Origin: Fragilariopsis cylindrus CCMP1102
Lineage: Eukaryota > Bacillariophyta > Bacillariophyceae > Bacillariales > Bacillariaceae
Reading direction: 5' to 3'
Assembly (NCBI GenBank): GCA_900095095.1
Contig: FMBT01000698.1
Coordinates: 1-21,935 of the forward strand
Length of the DNA stretch: 21,935 bases
The notes under the pieces: model-generated
Told to the model about the DNA's origin: nothing
The model's input: the letters and a program-made list of their open reading frames with translations, nothing else
Databases searched by the model: none
Translations under genes and position numbers: made by a program
Part shown: one piece after another, positions 1 to 9,261 of the stretch
Layout of the letters: every line of letters starts with the position of its first letter
How positions within the stretch are numbered: the stretch's first letter is position 1

Positions 1-205
1 GCTTTGATTATGAACCAGGGTATGGGGCCCCTTATCCGCGGTCAGAGGACAGGATTATGCTGGAGGGGTCATGTTCTTGTTTTTCAAGATGAGTATGGAT
101 GGGAGACTAATGGTCCGTTCACACAGTATGCCTGATTATTGGCCAAAGAATGTTCCTCTTCCCATTCTTGGTAACCTTGGTTAATGTATTGTCACTGGTC
201 AATAG

Positions 206-463
206 TGTCGACAATGCCACTCCCTATATCGAGACTTCACAGATGAGAAACATTTCCCCTTACACAAGTTACTAACTTCCCAATCTATTTTCCATGGTAT
301 TGGGCCTCAAGCAAATTTCGGATTCACGACCGTAGAAGCTACCGCCGAAGGTCCAAGCCAGAAATACATCGTCAAATACCTTGAATTGGTGTGATTGATT
401 GGACTGATGGAACAGTTTGTTGGTAGAAAGTTTCCTTACTTTGATGGTGAAATTCGTAAATAA
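206..463 (+). pseudogene. Possible decayed coding remnant
   Basis: One plus-strand frame is open for 62 codons (206-391), hits a TGA at 392-394, and continues in the same frame for 22 codons to a TAA at 461-463. The composition looks protein-like, for example GPQANFGFTTVEATAEGP followed by KYIVKYLEL, and after the TGA FVGRKFPYFDGEIRK, without the low-complexity runs typical of this window. There is no start codon at the beginning, and an earlier short open stretch (1-135) lies in another frame. I do not recognise the family. It may be the 3' end of a degraded gene, an exon of a gene entering from the left, or chance. Confidence is low. Confidence 0.22.
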
Positions 464-820
464 ATAAATAAGGACACTGGACGTAAATATATCATGTTCC
501 AAGCACTTGTTGGATTCATGCGTCGTGCTATCGGTTTTTGGTCAACAACCGGATCGGAAGCATTTGAAAGCTGTGATATGTGATGGGTTCTTTCTGGCTT
601 TCGACTACACACACACCAATAATTAACAAACAATAAATGTGATATACAGTATCTAAAGTAAGAAAAAGTATTGCTCATAGTTTCTACAGATACATTTATT
701 ACTATTAGTAGTAGAATAAATGTGTTCGCAATATGTTTATTTTCCTTTCTTTTTCCTCTTTTACTTTATATCAGTAAAGATATACAAGCCTCGTTGTATG
801 AATATACATTATTATCGTAA
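464..820. other. Intergenic 3' flank, no gene seen
   Basis: This AT-rich stretch lies between the remnant on the left and the end of POP1. I see no convincing reading frame or RNA gene. It contains AATAAA-like strings (for example near 632 and 714), but no terminator can be assigned. Confidence 0.4.
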
Positions 821-3800
821 TCATAACTCGTTCATCATCATATCATCAACATATTCTCCTGTAGATCGTTCATCACTATAATGCTGCTGCTGCTGTTGAT
901 TCTTTTTCTTCTTCTTAGCAACAACACGAACCAGCAATTGTAACGATTGTGATCCATTTGCAAGACGGACAACACGTCCATAGCTTGCAGTCAGTTTGCT
1001 GCTGTTATTGTGATTCTCTTCCTCTTTTTATTGCCATCGTCATTGTTGTTGATGTCGGTGGTTCTTGTCACTTGAGTTACATATTGAAGTAATCGACTAG
1101 CACCAATAACACCAATCCCATGACAAATACCACGACTTACTGAAAAACTACCTGCAGTAATTGTTCCCAGTAAAAATGGACTAACAGTAGCAGTAGCAGT
1201 AGCAGTAGCAGTAGCAGCAATAATTTGCATTCCAGGTTGTAACGTTCCTTTATCGAGACGAATATGCACAAGTAATATAGCTGGTAATGATAAAGATTAT
1301 GTAATTGTTGACACATACCATTGAGTGATTTTATCAGCGTGACATTGGTGGTGTAACAATACATTATTTGGTGGAGGAACTTTACGACGATGTCGTCTTT
1401 GTCTTTGTCGTTGACGTGTAGTAGTTATGAGAGATTTTTTTGATATAATGTTATATTATTATTATATCGTCCGCAGCATCCTTCAACGACATTAATAAAA
1501 GGTTGACCGAATGAACCACGTACAGTAACGATATTACAATCTGTTGTACTAATACTTTTCCTCCTCGTCTATCGTATTAGGAGAAGGAGGAGCAACACCA
1601 TCTTCATCTTCATCATCATTGGCATCAGCAGACTTACTAGTATCTACTACTACTACTACTACTAATAGTTGTGGCTAATGAATGAAAGTCAATATTCGGT
1701 AATTTATCAAGAAGATGTATCTTACTGACCGGCAAACGACCCATCCACCTTCATATAATAATCGAATTTGTTTCCATATTGACGATGACGTGACGACGAT
1801 GACGATGATGATGACCAATATTTTTGGATTCAGTTGTATCAATATAATCCGTGGAAATATTGGTATTGGTGGTTCACATTCTAATTTTAGGTGACTTTCT
1901 TCAATTAAACCAATTGCACAACAACCACGAATACGAATACTACGAATATTAGGATTATTATTGTTACTACTTCGTTGTTGTTTTTGTGGTTGTTGTTGCT
2001 GCTTATGCTCCTGTTGGTGAATGTTTTCATGATTATCACGATTATGATTATTAATAGCATTCTTATGATTATCATATGTCACTAATGTGAACCATAATTC
2101 TTTTGCAAATTTTGGATCATAACAATAAATTTCCCATCCTGATATTGCACGATTAGCAGAACAATCTAATAATCGTGGTGAACGATATATTAACATTAAT
2201 GAATTACAATTTCTATCGTTATTATTCCTACCATTATTACTATTATGATCATCAACTTTCGATAACGATGATGATCGAACTGATACGTTATGCATATAAA
2301 CAATAGAACCATTTGGTAATACTGGCGACGAAAATGATGACGATGACGATGATTTTGACGACGACGACGACGACGACTGCTTGTTGTTATCATTATGTAC
2401 TTTTACGACATCCAACCAATCCAAATGACTGCTGGTAGTGCTGTTGCTACTGCCATTACTGCCATTATTACTGCATAATAATAATATTTGTATTAATATA
2501 TCAGTTGATGCTATTCCATATAAACGAAAACAAATTTTTGGTATTGACGGTATTGGTATTGATAGTGATGGGTTGTTATTGTTGTTGTTTACATCCTTTA
2601 TTGCAGAAGAATTCGAATTCGAATCCATCTTCATCTTCTTCCATGACAATTGCAAAGATGGCGGACTGTTCTTATCATTATCCACAGCAGTTGAACTATT
2701 TGTTTTTTGTAGTATTAATTCATTCATTGTCTGTATAACTTCGTTATGAATAGATGGATGACAACGTATTTCAATAGGAATAGTTTGAGTATTATTATTA
2801 GTATTATCATTATCATCAATAATAGGCAGCAGTGGCAGTGGTAGTCGACGAGACGAAATTGGTCCAATAGCATTGTGAGGGAATGTATCTACACCATACA
2901 TTATTCCTTCTATTGATAATGATCCATTACAAAACATTTTTGATGTAATTGCTTCTTCTTTATCTTTACCCACTAATAATAAATCAGGACAAATTTTACG
3001 ACCAAGATAATGTTGGATATTCATCATGCTGCTGATTGTTGAAAGATGTTGTTGTTGTTGTTCTTGTTTCTTAGTTATTGTAGTAGCATAAAATATAATT
3101 GGTTGTGCAACCTCCCATGTTATATCACGAATTAAAACACTACTAGAACTAATTTGACAATCTTGTGATAATCGTATTGCTGCTCTTGATCCACGATTTG
3201 TATGTATTAAGGGTATACCTGTCCATCCACCAAAATTTGACAATGATAAAGTATGAAATCGTTTGACATGCCATAAATGTGTTAAAAGCCATTTTTGTTT
3301 TACTTTTACTTCTACATCCCCTGCGGCATCGTCATCATTATCATTACCATCCAATAACCATGAATGTCGTTCATTACAAAGAATAGATTGTTTCTTACGA
3401 CGACTTTTTCTTGTAATTGTAATTGTACTTGTACCACCCAATTTGGATTGTTGTTCTTGGTCTTGGTCTTGTTGTTGGTCTTGTCGTTGGTCTTGTCCAA
3501 TACCACCACGAGGATAACGATGATAATGTCTTTTACTTTTACTGTGTGCTGTTGTACGTCTACGTAAATGTCTGGATGAAACTTTACCACCACCACTTAA
3601 TAAGGAATTATTAGATTCATTGATAATAACATTATTGACATTACTGCTATTATTATTACTATTATTATCATAATATAATTTTTTTATTTCAGGCAATCGT
3701 CTGGAACTAAATGTTGATACAGCAACTGTGGATGTGGAATCTAAAAAATCATATTGTTGTTCTTGTTCAGCATTGTAATTATTATTATCTCGTTTTTGTT

Positions 3801-3840
3801 TTGCTACTAGACGTCGTCTTTTTTGATCATCTGATGACAT
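821..3840 (-). CDS. POP1: Ribonuclease P/MRP protein subunit POP1, 3' part broken in frame
   Basis: POP1 is the large protein scaffold of RNase P and RNase MRP, acting in tRNA 5' maturation and rRNA processing in the nucleus and nucleolus. The first frame (3840 to 1675, start ATG at 3840) holds the N-terminal POP1 region: a basic patch at residues 90-111, then the diagnostic KWLLTHLWHVKRFH at about 183-196 and GSRAAIRL at about 217. The central POPLD-like region follows, with ANRAISGWEIY at about 563-573 and RIRGCCAIGLIEESHLKLE at about 635-653. The rest of POP1 continues in other frames: FP then TDYIDT near 1850, VTVRGSFGQPF near 1520, AILLVHIRLDKG near 1270, FLLGTITAGSFS near 1155, and the terminus GRVVRLANGSQSLQLLVR ending at a stop at 821-823. 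The last 60 or so residues of the first frame are therefore probably out of frame. Breaks lie near 1853, 1650, 1557, 1438 and 1022, with in-frame stops at 1751-1753 and 1297-1299. The family call is firm; whether the gene is intact is open. Confidence 0.85.
1185..1217. repeat. CAGTAG microsatellite in POP1
   Basis: About five copies of a CAGTAG hexamer on the plus strand. On the minus strand they encode an alternating Ala-Thr run just before the conserved C-terminal PFLLGTITAG segment of POP1. It is a length-variable tract inside a coding region. Confidence 0.7.
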
Positions 3841-4513
3841 GTTATGCTATCCCCACTTCTTTCTTTGTATTGCTGTGTGTCTCCTGGTTTCTTTCTTCTC
3901 TTCTTGGCATGCTGTTTTGCGGTATTTTTTTGTTTACATATTTGGAAATTTGTTTTCGATGCATTTTGCTTCGCTTCGGAGTCAAGTCAAATCTACTATA
4001 AATACTACAGTAGATTTATTGTTGGTTGGACGGTTCACGAACGAACCGCGCGCATTTGGGTTGAGTTGAAAGTTTGATACGGTAGGTGAGTCTAGTTAGT
4101 CGAGTGAGTCGAGCCTAATGTATGTAGCCATCCATTTTGCATTTTGTTCGATCACACTTCTTTTAACTTACTGTACCGTCGTCGATCGTTGTGTACTGTA
4201 CATTTTGCTGTAACGAGAAAAACAAATAGATACGCACAGTCGTAAGCACATCAACATCAGAACCATCCATCTATCTTCCTCGATTGTTATAATCGTCTGC
4301 ATTATTAGATATCATTCATTACCTTTCGTACCTATCGTAATTAATTCGATCCGATTCGATTCAAGCCCAGTGCTTACATTGCTTGCTAGCTAGCTAGCCT
4401 AGAAGTTCTTGTGCTTCTTCATCTCTAGTAGCATACCTTGTACAGGACGCCGAAAAAAGGGGAAGGAACAAAAAAAAAACTCTAATAACTAAAAATAAAA
4501 TATATTTATCATT
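3841..4513. promoter_or_regulatory. Divergent intergenic region between POP1 and PPR gene
   Basis: These 673 bases separate two start codons facing away from each other (POP1 ATG at 3840 on minus, PPR ATG at 4514 on plus), so both promoters and 5' UTRs must lie here. The segment is T- and C-rich near POP1 and ends in an A-rich leader before the PPR ATG. It carries short near-repeats such as the GTCGAGTGAGTCGAG stretch near 4099. No TATA box or known element can be assigned with confidence. Confidence 0.45.
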
Positions 4514-6757
4514 ATGAATCGTTTAGTAATAAAAAAATCATTATCGTTACTGCCGACGACGAGAATAACAATAATAAGACGAGGGTTCGACGCAAAACGA
4601 ACAATTGGTAATTATTGTCGAGGTAATAATACTCATTCGGATACTACTACTTTCCCAAAAAAAGTTATCTGCAATAATAATAACGACAGTAATAATAAGT
4701 ATTCGTCTTTGGCGGCATTGTCGCCGTCGTCGTCGTCGCCGTTGTCGTCGTTGTCGTCGAGAAGTAATATAAGATTTTACGGTGACGATACGTCATCATT
4801 GACATCGGCGGCATCGAATAATGAGAGGGATAATAAATCAGGATGGGATACTATTGGTAAATATGATTCATTACGGAATCGTATTAATGAGATTCGATTG
4901 TCAGTTAAAACCAAAGGAGAGTCAAGGGATGGCAATAGAGGTGATTATTCGGAACAAGCAACACATTGCTTACGACAATTGTTTCGATTGTATAAAGATA
5001 AAGTGAATGTATATGATTGTACACAAGTTATTGGTATCTTGAGTAACTCTAGAAATATACATTCTCATGAAAAAGCATTGGATATATTACAACACATGAA
5101 ACGAGTATACGACGAAGGTAGTGGTGGTAGCAATATTAGACCTAATGCTGTTACGTATGCTACCGTTATTAACGCATTTGCACGCAAAGGTGATATTGTT
5201 GGATCAAAAAAGGTATTCGATATGCAAATTCATGACTATGAAATCAATAAGAATCTAAATGCAAAGCCAAGATTGAATTCAATTGCAGATATGATCTATA
5301 ATAATAATAATAATAATTTATCAGAAATGGTCATTGATCTTTTGACGACTGCAATTGATCTTCACAAAAAAGGAACAATAGACGATGGACCTACTCCAGC
5401 TTTATACATGAGGGCAATGCATAAGTGTGCAAGACAAGGCGATGTTGAAGGAACAATGTCAATTATGGAGATGATAGAAAAGAACGTGAAGACGAAGGAA
5501 ATACCGTATAATAAAATGTACGGTATTATTATTAATGCATGGCGTAAATCAGGACGAAATGATGCACCACAAGAAGCAAAGAATATGTTAATAACATTTT
5601 CCAATATGTTCAAAGACGGAACCGCACACGAAGGACCTGATTATATCACCTATTCGTCCGTTATGGCTGCATATGCAGTGCAGGGGGATGCCGAAGGTGC
5701 AACTGATATCTTGAAAATGATGGAAGATGATTGTTCGAATTCAGTTAAAAAAAAACATTTAAAACCAAATGTGCGAACCTATTCAACCCTTATCAATGCA
5801 TGGTCCAAATCTGGACGAGATGATGCACCACAGGAAGCGAAAAAATTGTTAGATAAAGTAATTGATTTACATTCAAAAGGTGACCTTGATGAAGGTCCGA
5901 ATGTAATAACCTATAATTCTGTAATTGATTCGTATGCAGTTCAGGGAGATGTTGAAGGTGCAAGTACTATTTTAAAAATGTTGGAAGATGATTTTCAAGC
6001 TGGTAATCTTGATGCAAAGCCGGATATGAGGACCTATTCCACGTTCATTAATGCAATTTCTAAATCAGGAGATATTGATGCACCAAAACAAGCTGAGGAT
6101 GTTTTGAAGAAAATGAATGATTTATTTCTAAAAGGAGAACTTGACGAAGCACCAAGTGCGATCACCTACAGTTCTGTAATGGATGCGTACGCAGCAGAAG
6201 GTGATATTAATGGTGCGACGAATATATTGAAATTGATGAAGGATGCTTATACTTCGGGTAATAAAGCTGCACGACCAAATCTTAGAACGTACAATATACT
6301 TATTAATACAATATCCAAATCTGGGACTGAAAATGCACCACAACAAGCTGAAATTCTACTAACGACTATGATCTACCTATTTTCAATAAAAGAATTACCA
6401 GATGGACCTAATTTATTCTCATATAATACTGTGATGGATGCATATGCAGTACAAGGTGATACTGATGGTGCCAGTGACGTTCATGAGATGATGAAAAATG
6501 AACATAAATCCGGTAATAAAAATTGCAGACCAGACGCTAGTAGCTACAGTATTCTAATTAAAGCATGGGCTATGTCAGGAAAGGATAATACACCAGATGA
6601 AGTAGAAAAGATTTTACAAGAAATGAAGGAACTATGCATGTCTGGTGATCTAGACGTGATAAATAATGATACTCATGACATTTTGATTCAAACTTTGCGA
6701 AAATTTGATGGGATGAAAGTTCTTGTAGAAGAATTATTGCCCTCGAAAAATCACTAA
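4514..6757 (+). CDS. Organellar pentatricopeptide repeat (PPR) protein
   Basis: An intact 747-residue PPR protein. PPR proteins are helical-repeat, sequence-specific RNA binders, usually in mitochondria or plastids, acting in RNA processing, stability or translation. The N-terminus (MNRLVIKKSLSLLPTTRITI) is basic and Ser/Thr-rich without acidic residues, fitting a mitochondrial presequence; a Ser-rich linker follows to about residue 100. From about residue 209, PPR helices recur with the hallmark TY(S/N)xxI/V core at about residues 214, 379, 422, 466, 506, 551, 592, 636 and 677, and a degenerate copy near 296. Units run about 41-44 residues and alternate between an INAWSKSGRDDAPQEAK type and a YAVQGDVEGA type, giving an 85-87-residue super-repeat. 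There is no PPR-associated nuclease (NYN), DYW or SMR domain. The start is the first ATG after an A-rich leader. Organelle and RNA target are not readable from sequence. Confidence 0.85.
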   Translation: MNRLVIKKSLSLLPTTRITIIRRGFDAKRTIGNYCRGNNTHSDTTTFPKKVICNNNNDSNNKYSSLAALSPSSSSPLSSLSSRSNIRFYGDDTSSLTSAASNNERDNKSGWDTIGKYDSLRNRINEIRLSVKTKGESRDGNRGDYSEQATHCLRQLFRLYKDKVNVYDCTQVIGILSNSRNIHSHEKALDILQHMKRVYDEGSGGSNIRPNAVTYATVINAFARKGDIVGSKKVFDMQIHDYEINKNLNAKPRLNSIADMIYNNNNNNLSEMVIDLLTTAIDLHKKGTIDDGPTPALYMRAMHKCARQGDVEGTMSIMEMIEKNVKTKEIPYNKMYGIIINAWRKSGRNDAPQEAKNMLITFSNMFKDGTAHEGPDYITYSSVMAAYAVQGDAEGATDILKMMEDDCSNSVKKKHLKPNVRTYSTLINAWSKSGRDDAPQEAKKLLDKVIDLHSKGDLDEGPNVITYNSVIDSYAVQGDVEGASTILKMLEDDFQAGNLDAKPDMRTYSTFINAISKSGDIDAPKQAEDVLKKMNDLFLKGELDEAPSAITYSSVMDAYAAEGDINGATNILKLMKDAYTSGNKAARPNLRTYNILINTISKSGTENAPQQAEILLTTMIYLFSIKELPDGPNLFSYNTVMDAYAVQGDTDGASDVHEMMKNEHKSGNKNCRPDASSYSILIKAWAMSGKDNTPDEVEKILQEMKELCMSGDLDVINNDTHDILIQTLRKFDGMKVLVEELLPSKNH

Positions 6758-7059
6758 TATATTATAGATAACAAAAATAAGTCCTCTGTTTTAACACAAA
6801 AGTAGTATACGTTGTAAGTTCCGTTACAATTATGATATTAGGATGGCGTATTTTTTTACTGCACTATTACTCTACTCTTCTTAAGTCTGCAGAACTGTGA
6901 AAAAGACGATTATTTTATTCTTGGATTTTTCTTACTAGCTAGACGCATTCTTAGAATTATATGTATGTATATTATAGTTTACTTTGTATTCATTTCTATA
7001 TTAAAATTGTCTATTTGTTAGCTCTGTATTGAAAGGAAGAAGAAGAGGCAATTATTTGC
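6758..7059. other. Convergent 3' intergenic region, no gene seen
   Basis: About 300 AT-rich bases between the ends of the PPR gene (plus) and the Kazal-like gene (minus). Both 3' UTRs should be here. No coding frame or RNA gene is apparent. Confidence 0.45.
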
Positions 7060-7615
7060 TTAACCACGAAGACCGCCAGTTGTAAGACTGCAATTATCAC
7101 CATCAAAACCATTTTTTTCGGCAATACATAAATTTGAAAATTTACTATAGTCGTCACTGTTTGGAGTTGAGGAGCAGACTACGGGTTTGTAGTCCCTAAT
7201 ACATTCCGTATTGTCAAGCTCACCAGTAGGCTCATCTTTAATATCCTGATTACAGTTGCAATTTACAGTCTTAAATCCAGCCTTCTTTGCTTCACATAGG
7301 TTTGGAAACATATTGAGATCATAACTATCCTTTAATTCCATACGTACAACAGGACTGTAAATCGTCGTGCATGCTCCGTCGGACACCTTAGTCTCCTGCA
7401 TGGGTTTGCATTTTTCACTGACAAAACCAGCTTCTTCGGCAAAGCAGAGATTGCTGCTACGACTTTTATTGACGATCCTGGTGGGATTTGGTAGACAATT
7501 TTTGGTCGACCCTAGTCACTATTATTCCTGTCTTATTATGTTCATCTTTTGAATAGATCCTCGAGAATAGGAATTCTCCTAGTTGTATGTTATTCTTACC
7601 ATCATTACTGTTCAT
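7060..7615 (-). CDS. Cys-rich protein with Kazal-like repeats, two-exon model
   Basis: The main exon (7511 to 7060) encodes about three copies of a Cys motif. The best is CIRDYKPVVC followed by FSNLCIAEKNGFDGDNC; another has YSPVV then FPNLCEAKKAGF; a third, at the start, is SNLCFAEEAGFVSEKC. This spacing (C, PV(V)C, NLC, final C) resembles Kazal-type serine-protease-inhibitor domains, which are usually secreted, but the middle copy has Arg where the second Cys would be. Stops lie just upstream in frame, so I propose a short first exon (7615-7600, ATG AAC AGT AAT GAT G), a GTAAGA donor at 7599 and an acceptor ending at 7512. This 88-base intron keeps frame and gives 155 residues. No signal peptide is visible, so a further 5' exon may be missing. 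The repeat family is moderately sure, the 5' end is weak, and inhibitor activity is unproven. Confidence 0.5.
7512..7599 (-). other. Candidate intron in Kazal-like gene
   Basis: On the minus strand the segment begins GTAAGA after GATG and ends CTAG before GGTCGACC. It is 88 bases long, removes three consecutive in-frame stops, and joins the exons in a consistent phase. It is supported only by splice consensus and frame. Confidence 0.35.
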
Positions 7616-8130
7616 TGTTGTATTTTTGTATACAACATATATCTGGAAGTTTGTATTACTATAAGAACGAAGAGGTTGTAATGTTTTAATGGTCTTCGTA
7701 TTATACTTTCAACGCATAATAAGGCGATGTATTTTTTTTAGTCGCGGCATCATATCAAGTGTGCAGATTTGCCGCGGTAGATATTCGCTCGATCAAGCAG
7801 ATTTGGCTGATTGATTCATTCATTCCTTCGATCCTCCTCTAATAATTATAAATATCGCTCGATCATGCAGATTTGGCTGATTCATTCTCTACACAAGGCG
7901 CGGCGCAACGAACTACGATCGTAAATTTTCAGCATCTTGCTCTCAATATCGGATGTTTCTTGCCGTGTTACGTCTTTAAGATCTTTTTGTAGCTTTGAAG
8001 GTTAAAAAAAGAAGGAAGTATCAATGATACTACCATATTTTTTAACAGCAAGCAAACAAGTAACAATTCTCACTCAACAACCTTCACGCGGATCAAAAAC
8101 GATAACCTACCACCTGACGCTCAACACGAA
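7616..8130. promoter_or_regulatory. Divergent intergenic region with a direct repeat
   Basis: About 515 bases between the proposed start of the Kazal-like gene (minus) and the small plus-strand frame at 8131. It holds two near-identical 37-base stretches (listed separately) and no convincing reading frame. It is presumed to carry both promoters. Confidence 0.35.
7781..7887. repeat. Pair of about 37-bp direct repeats
   Basis: Copies at 7781-7817 and 7851-7887 share CGCTCGATCAxGCAGATTTGGCTGATT with few differences, 70 bases apart. They lie in an intergenic region and could be duplicated regulatory sites or a simple local duplication. Confidence 0.6.
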
Positions 8131-8407
8131 ATGGCGACCGATAATATACATTTAGACCGAATTACAGATAGTTATGAATACTCTTTCATTCGTATCACCA
8201 CCGCCATCATCGCATCCACTACTGAAACGACAGAATACTTTGCAAATAATTAAGTCATCGGATGACCTACTTCAGCTACTACTTTTAGAATCATTGTTGT
8301 CGGCCACTGTTAATCGGATTCGATTTGCCGAGAATGGCGTTGGTGTCAATAGTCGTTGTCCACCTCTAATTCCTATTCGTAGGAAGAGTAATGTTGGTTG
8401 CCAATAA
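8131..8407 (+). CDS. Small hypothetical protein, frame uncertain
   Basis: An ATG at 8131 in a good context (ACGAAATGGCG) opens a 40-codon frame (start MATDNIHLDRITDSYEYSF) that ends at a TAA. A second, overlapping frame (8174-8407) continues with KSSDDLLQLLLLESLLSA, a Leu-rich helix, then a basic end. The two halves read as if they belong to one protein of about 90 residues split by a frame change near 8240-8250, with no GT-AG intron evident there. I do not recognise the family; a small helical nuclear subunit (for example of Mediator) is conceivable but not supported. The gene is followed by the 3' end of a minus-strand gene. Confidence 0.3.
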
Positions 8408-8667
8408 TAGTCCTGTAATCGGAGGAGAAGTATATAAGTCAAGAGGAATCGATTCTAGTATGATCTTGAAAGAATAGACTACTCAACATTATAATAAGCT
8501 CATTTAGTTTAGATGTAATATAAATTTTATATCTATGTTTTTATTATCTAATGTAATTATATATGGTCTAATATCATGATACCGGTTAAGGTGTGTGGAA
8601 TAAAAACGAGGTTGTTCAGTTGTCTCTTTATATATGTGTACTTATCTATGTCTGTATGTTATTAGTT

Positions 8668-9261
8668 TCAGTCTTTTCTTCTACTTTCGACGGTGGTTTC
8701 TCCACTATTATCACCACCACTACCACCAAATATAGCAATAGTAATGAAAGCAACGTGAATCGTCAATTCTTCCATTGCAATATGCTTATCGGGAAGGTAA
8801 TCTTGAATGAGAAGGAAAATCCTTCCAACGATTTGTGCCGTTCTTAAAATTGATTGAGATGTTGTCAAGAAAATTGAAAAATCAAGGAATAAATGACTTG
8901 CATCCAAAAGTAATTCCGATTCTAGTTCGATCTTCTTTTCATTTGGATCCAAATTGGTAGTTGTTAAAGACGCTAATAAAGTCTCGCGGAATAAATTGCC
9001 ATGAGCATAAAGTCCGGTAGAAGAATGAATATGTTCAAACAAAACAGAAGCGTCGACGACGGCGGGATCGTAGGGACTGATATCTAAAAATAATATTAAC
9101 TTTTGACTACGAGAGGAAGAGTAGGTATCACCAAAATGATGAATCTCGTTTCTTTTGTATCCCTTATTATATGCAACACCAACGAATGCGGAAGCTTTCT
9201 TGATGCCTTGCATATCAGCGGATGCAAAGATACAGAATACAATTAATGCCGACAATAGCAT
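8668..9261 (-). CDS. Predicted plastid-targeted membrane protein of unknown function
   Basis: A 197-residue intact frame. The N-terminus has a hydrophobic signal-peptide core (LLSALIVFCIFASA, residues 2-15), then KKASAFVG with ASAF at residues 23-26. In diatoms and other red-lineage algae, a signal peptide cleaved before an aromatic residue (ASA then F) directs proteins through the ER into the secondary plastid. The charged DMQGIKK between core and cleavage site is slightly unusual. The mature part is acidic in the middle. It has two likely hydrophobic helices, around TAQIVGRIFLLIQDYLPD and EELTIHVAFITIAIFGG, then a Gly/Ser-rich, polar tail. No catalytic motif is seen and I do not recognise the family. 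Targeting is a reasonable inference; function is unknown. Confidence 0.6.
   Translation of the reverse strand: MLLSALIVFCIFASADMQGIKKASAFVGVAYNKGYKRNEIHHFGDTYSSSRSQKLILFLDISPYDPAVVDASVLFEHIHSSTGLYAHGNLFRETLLASLTTTNLDPNEKKIELESELLLDASHLFLDFSIFLTTSQSILRTAQIVGRIFLLIQDYLPDKHIAMEELTIHVAFITIAIFGGSGGDNSGETTVESRRKD

Noticed and set aside
1281-1318. A GTATGT...CCAG segment in POP1 that looks like a 38-base intron
   Set aside because: Removing it shifts the frame away from the conserved AILLVHIRL block. The unspliced sequence keeps the frame, apart from one TAA, and 38 bases is shorter than the other introns here.
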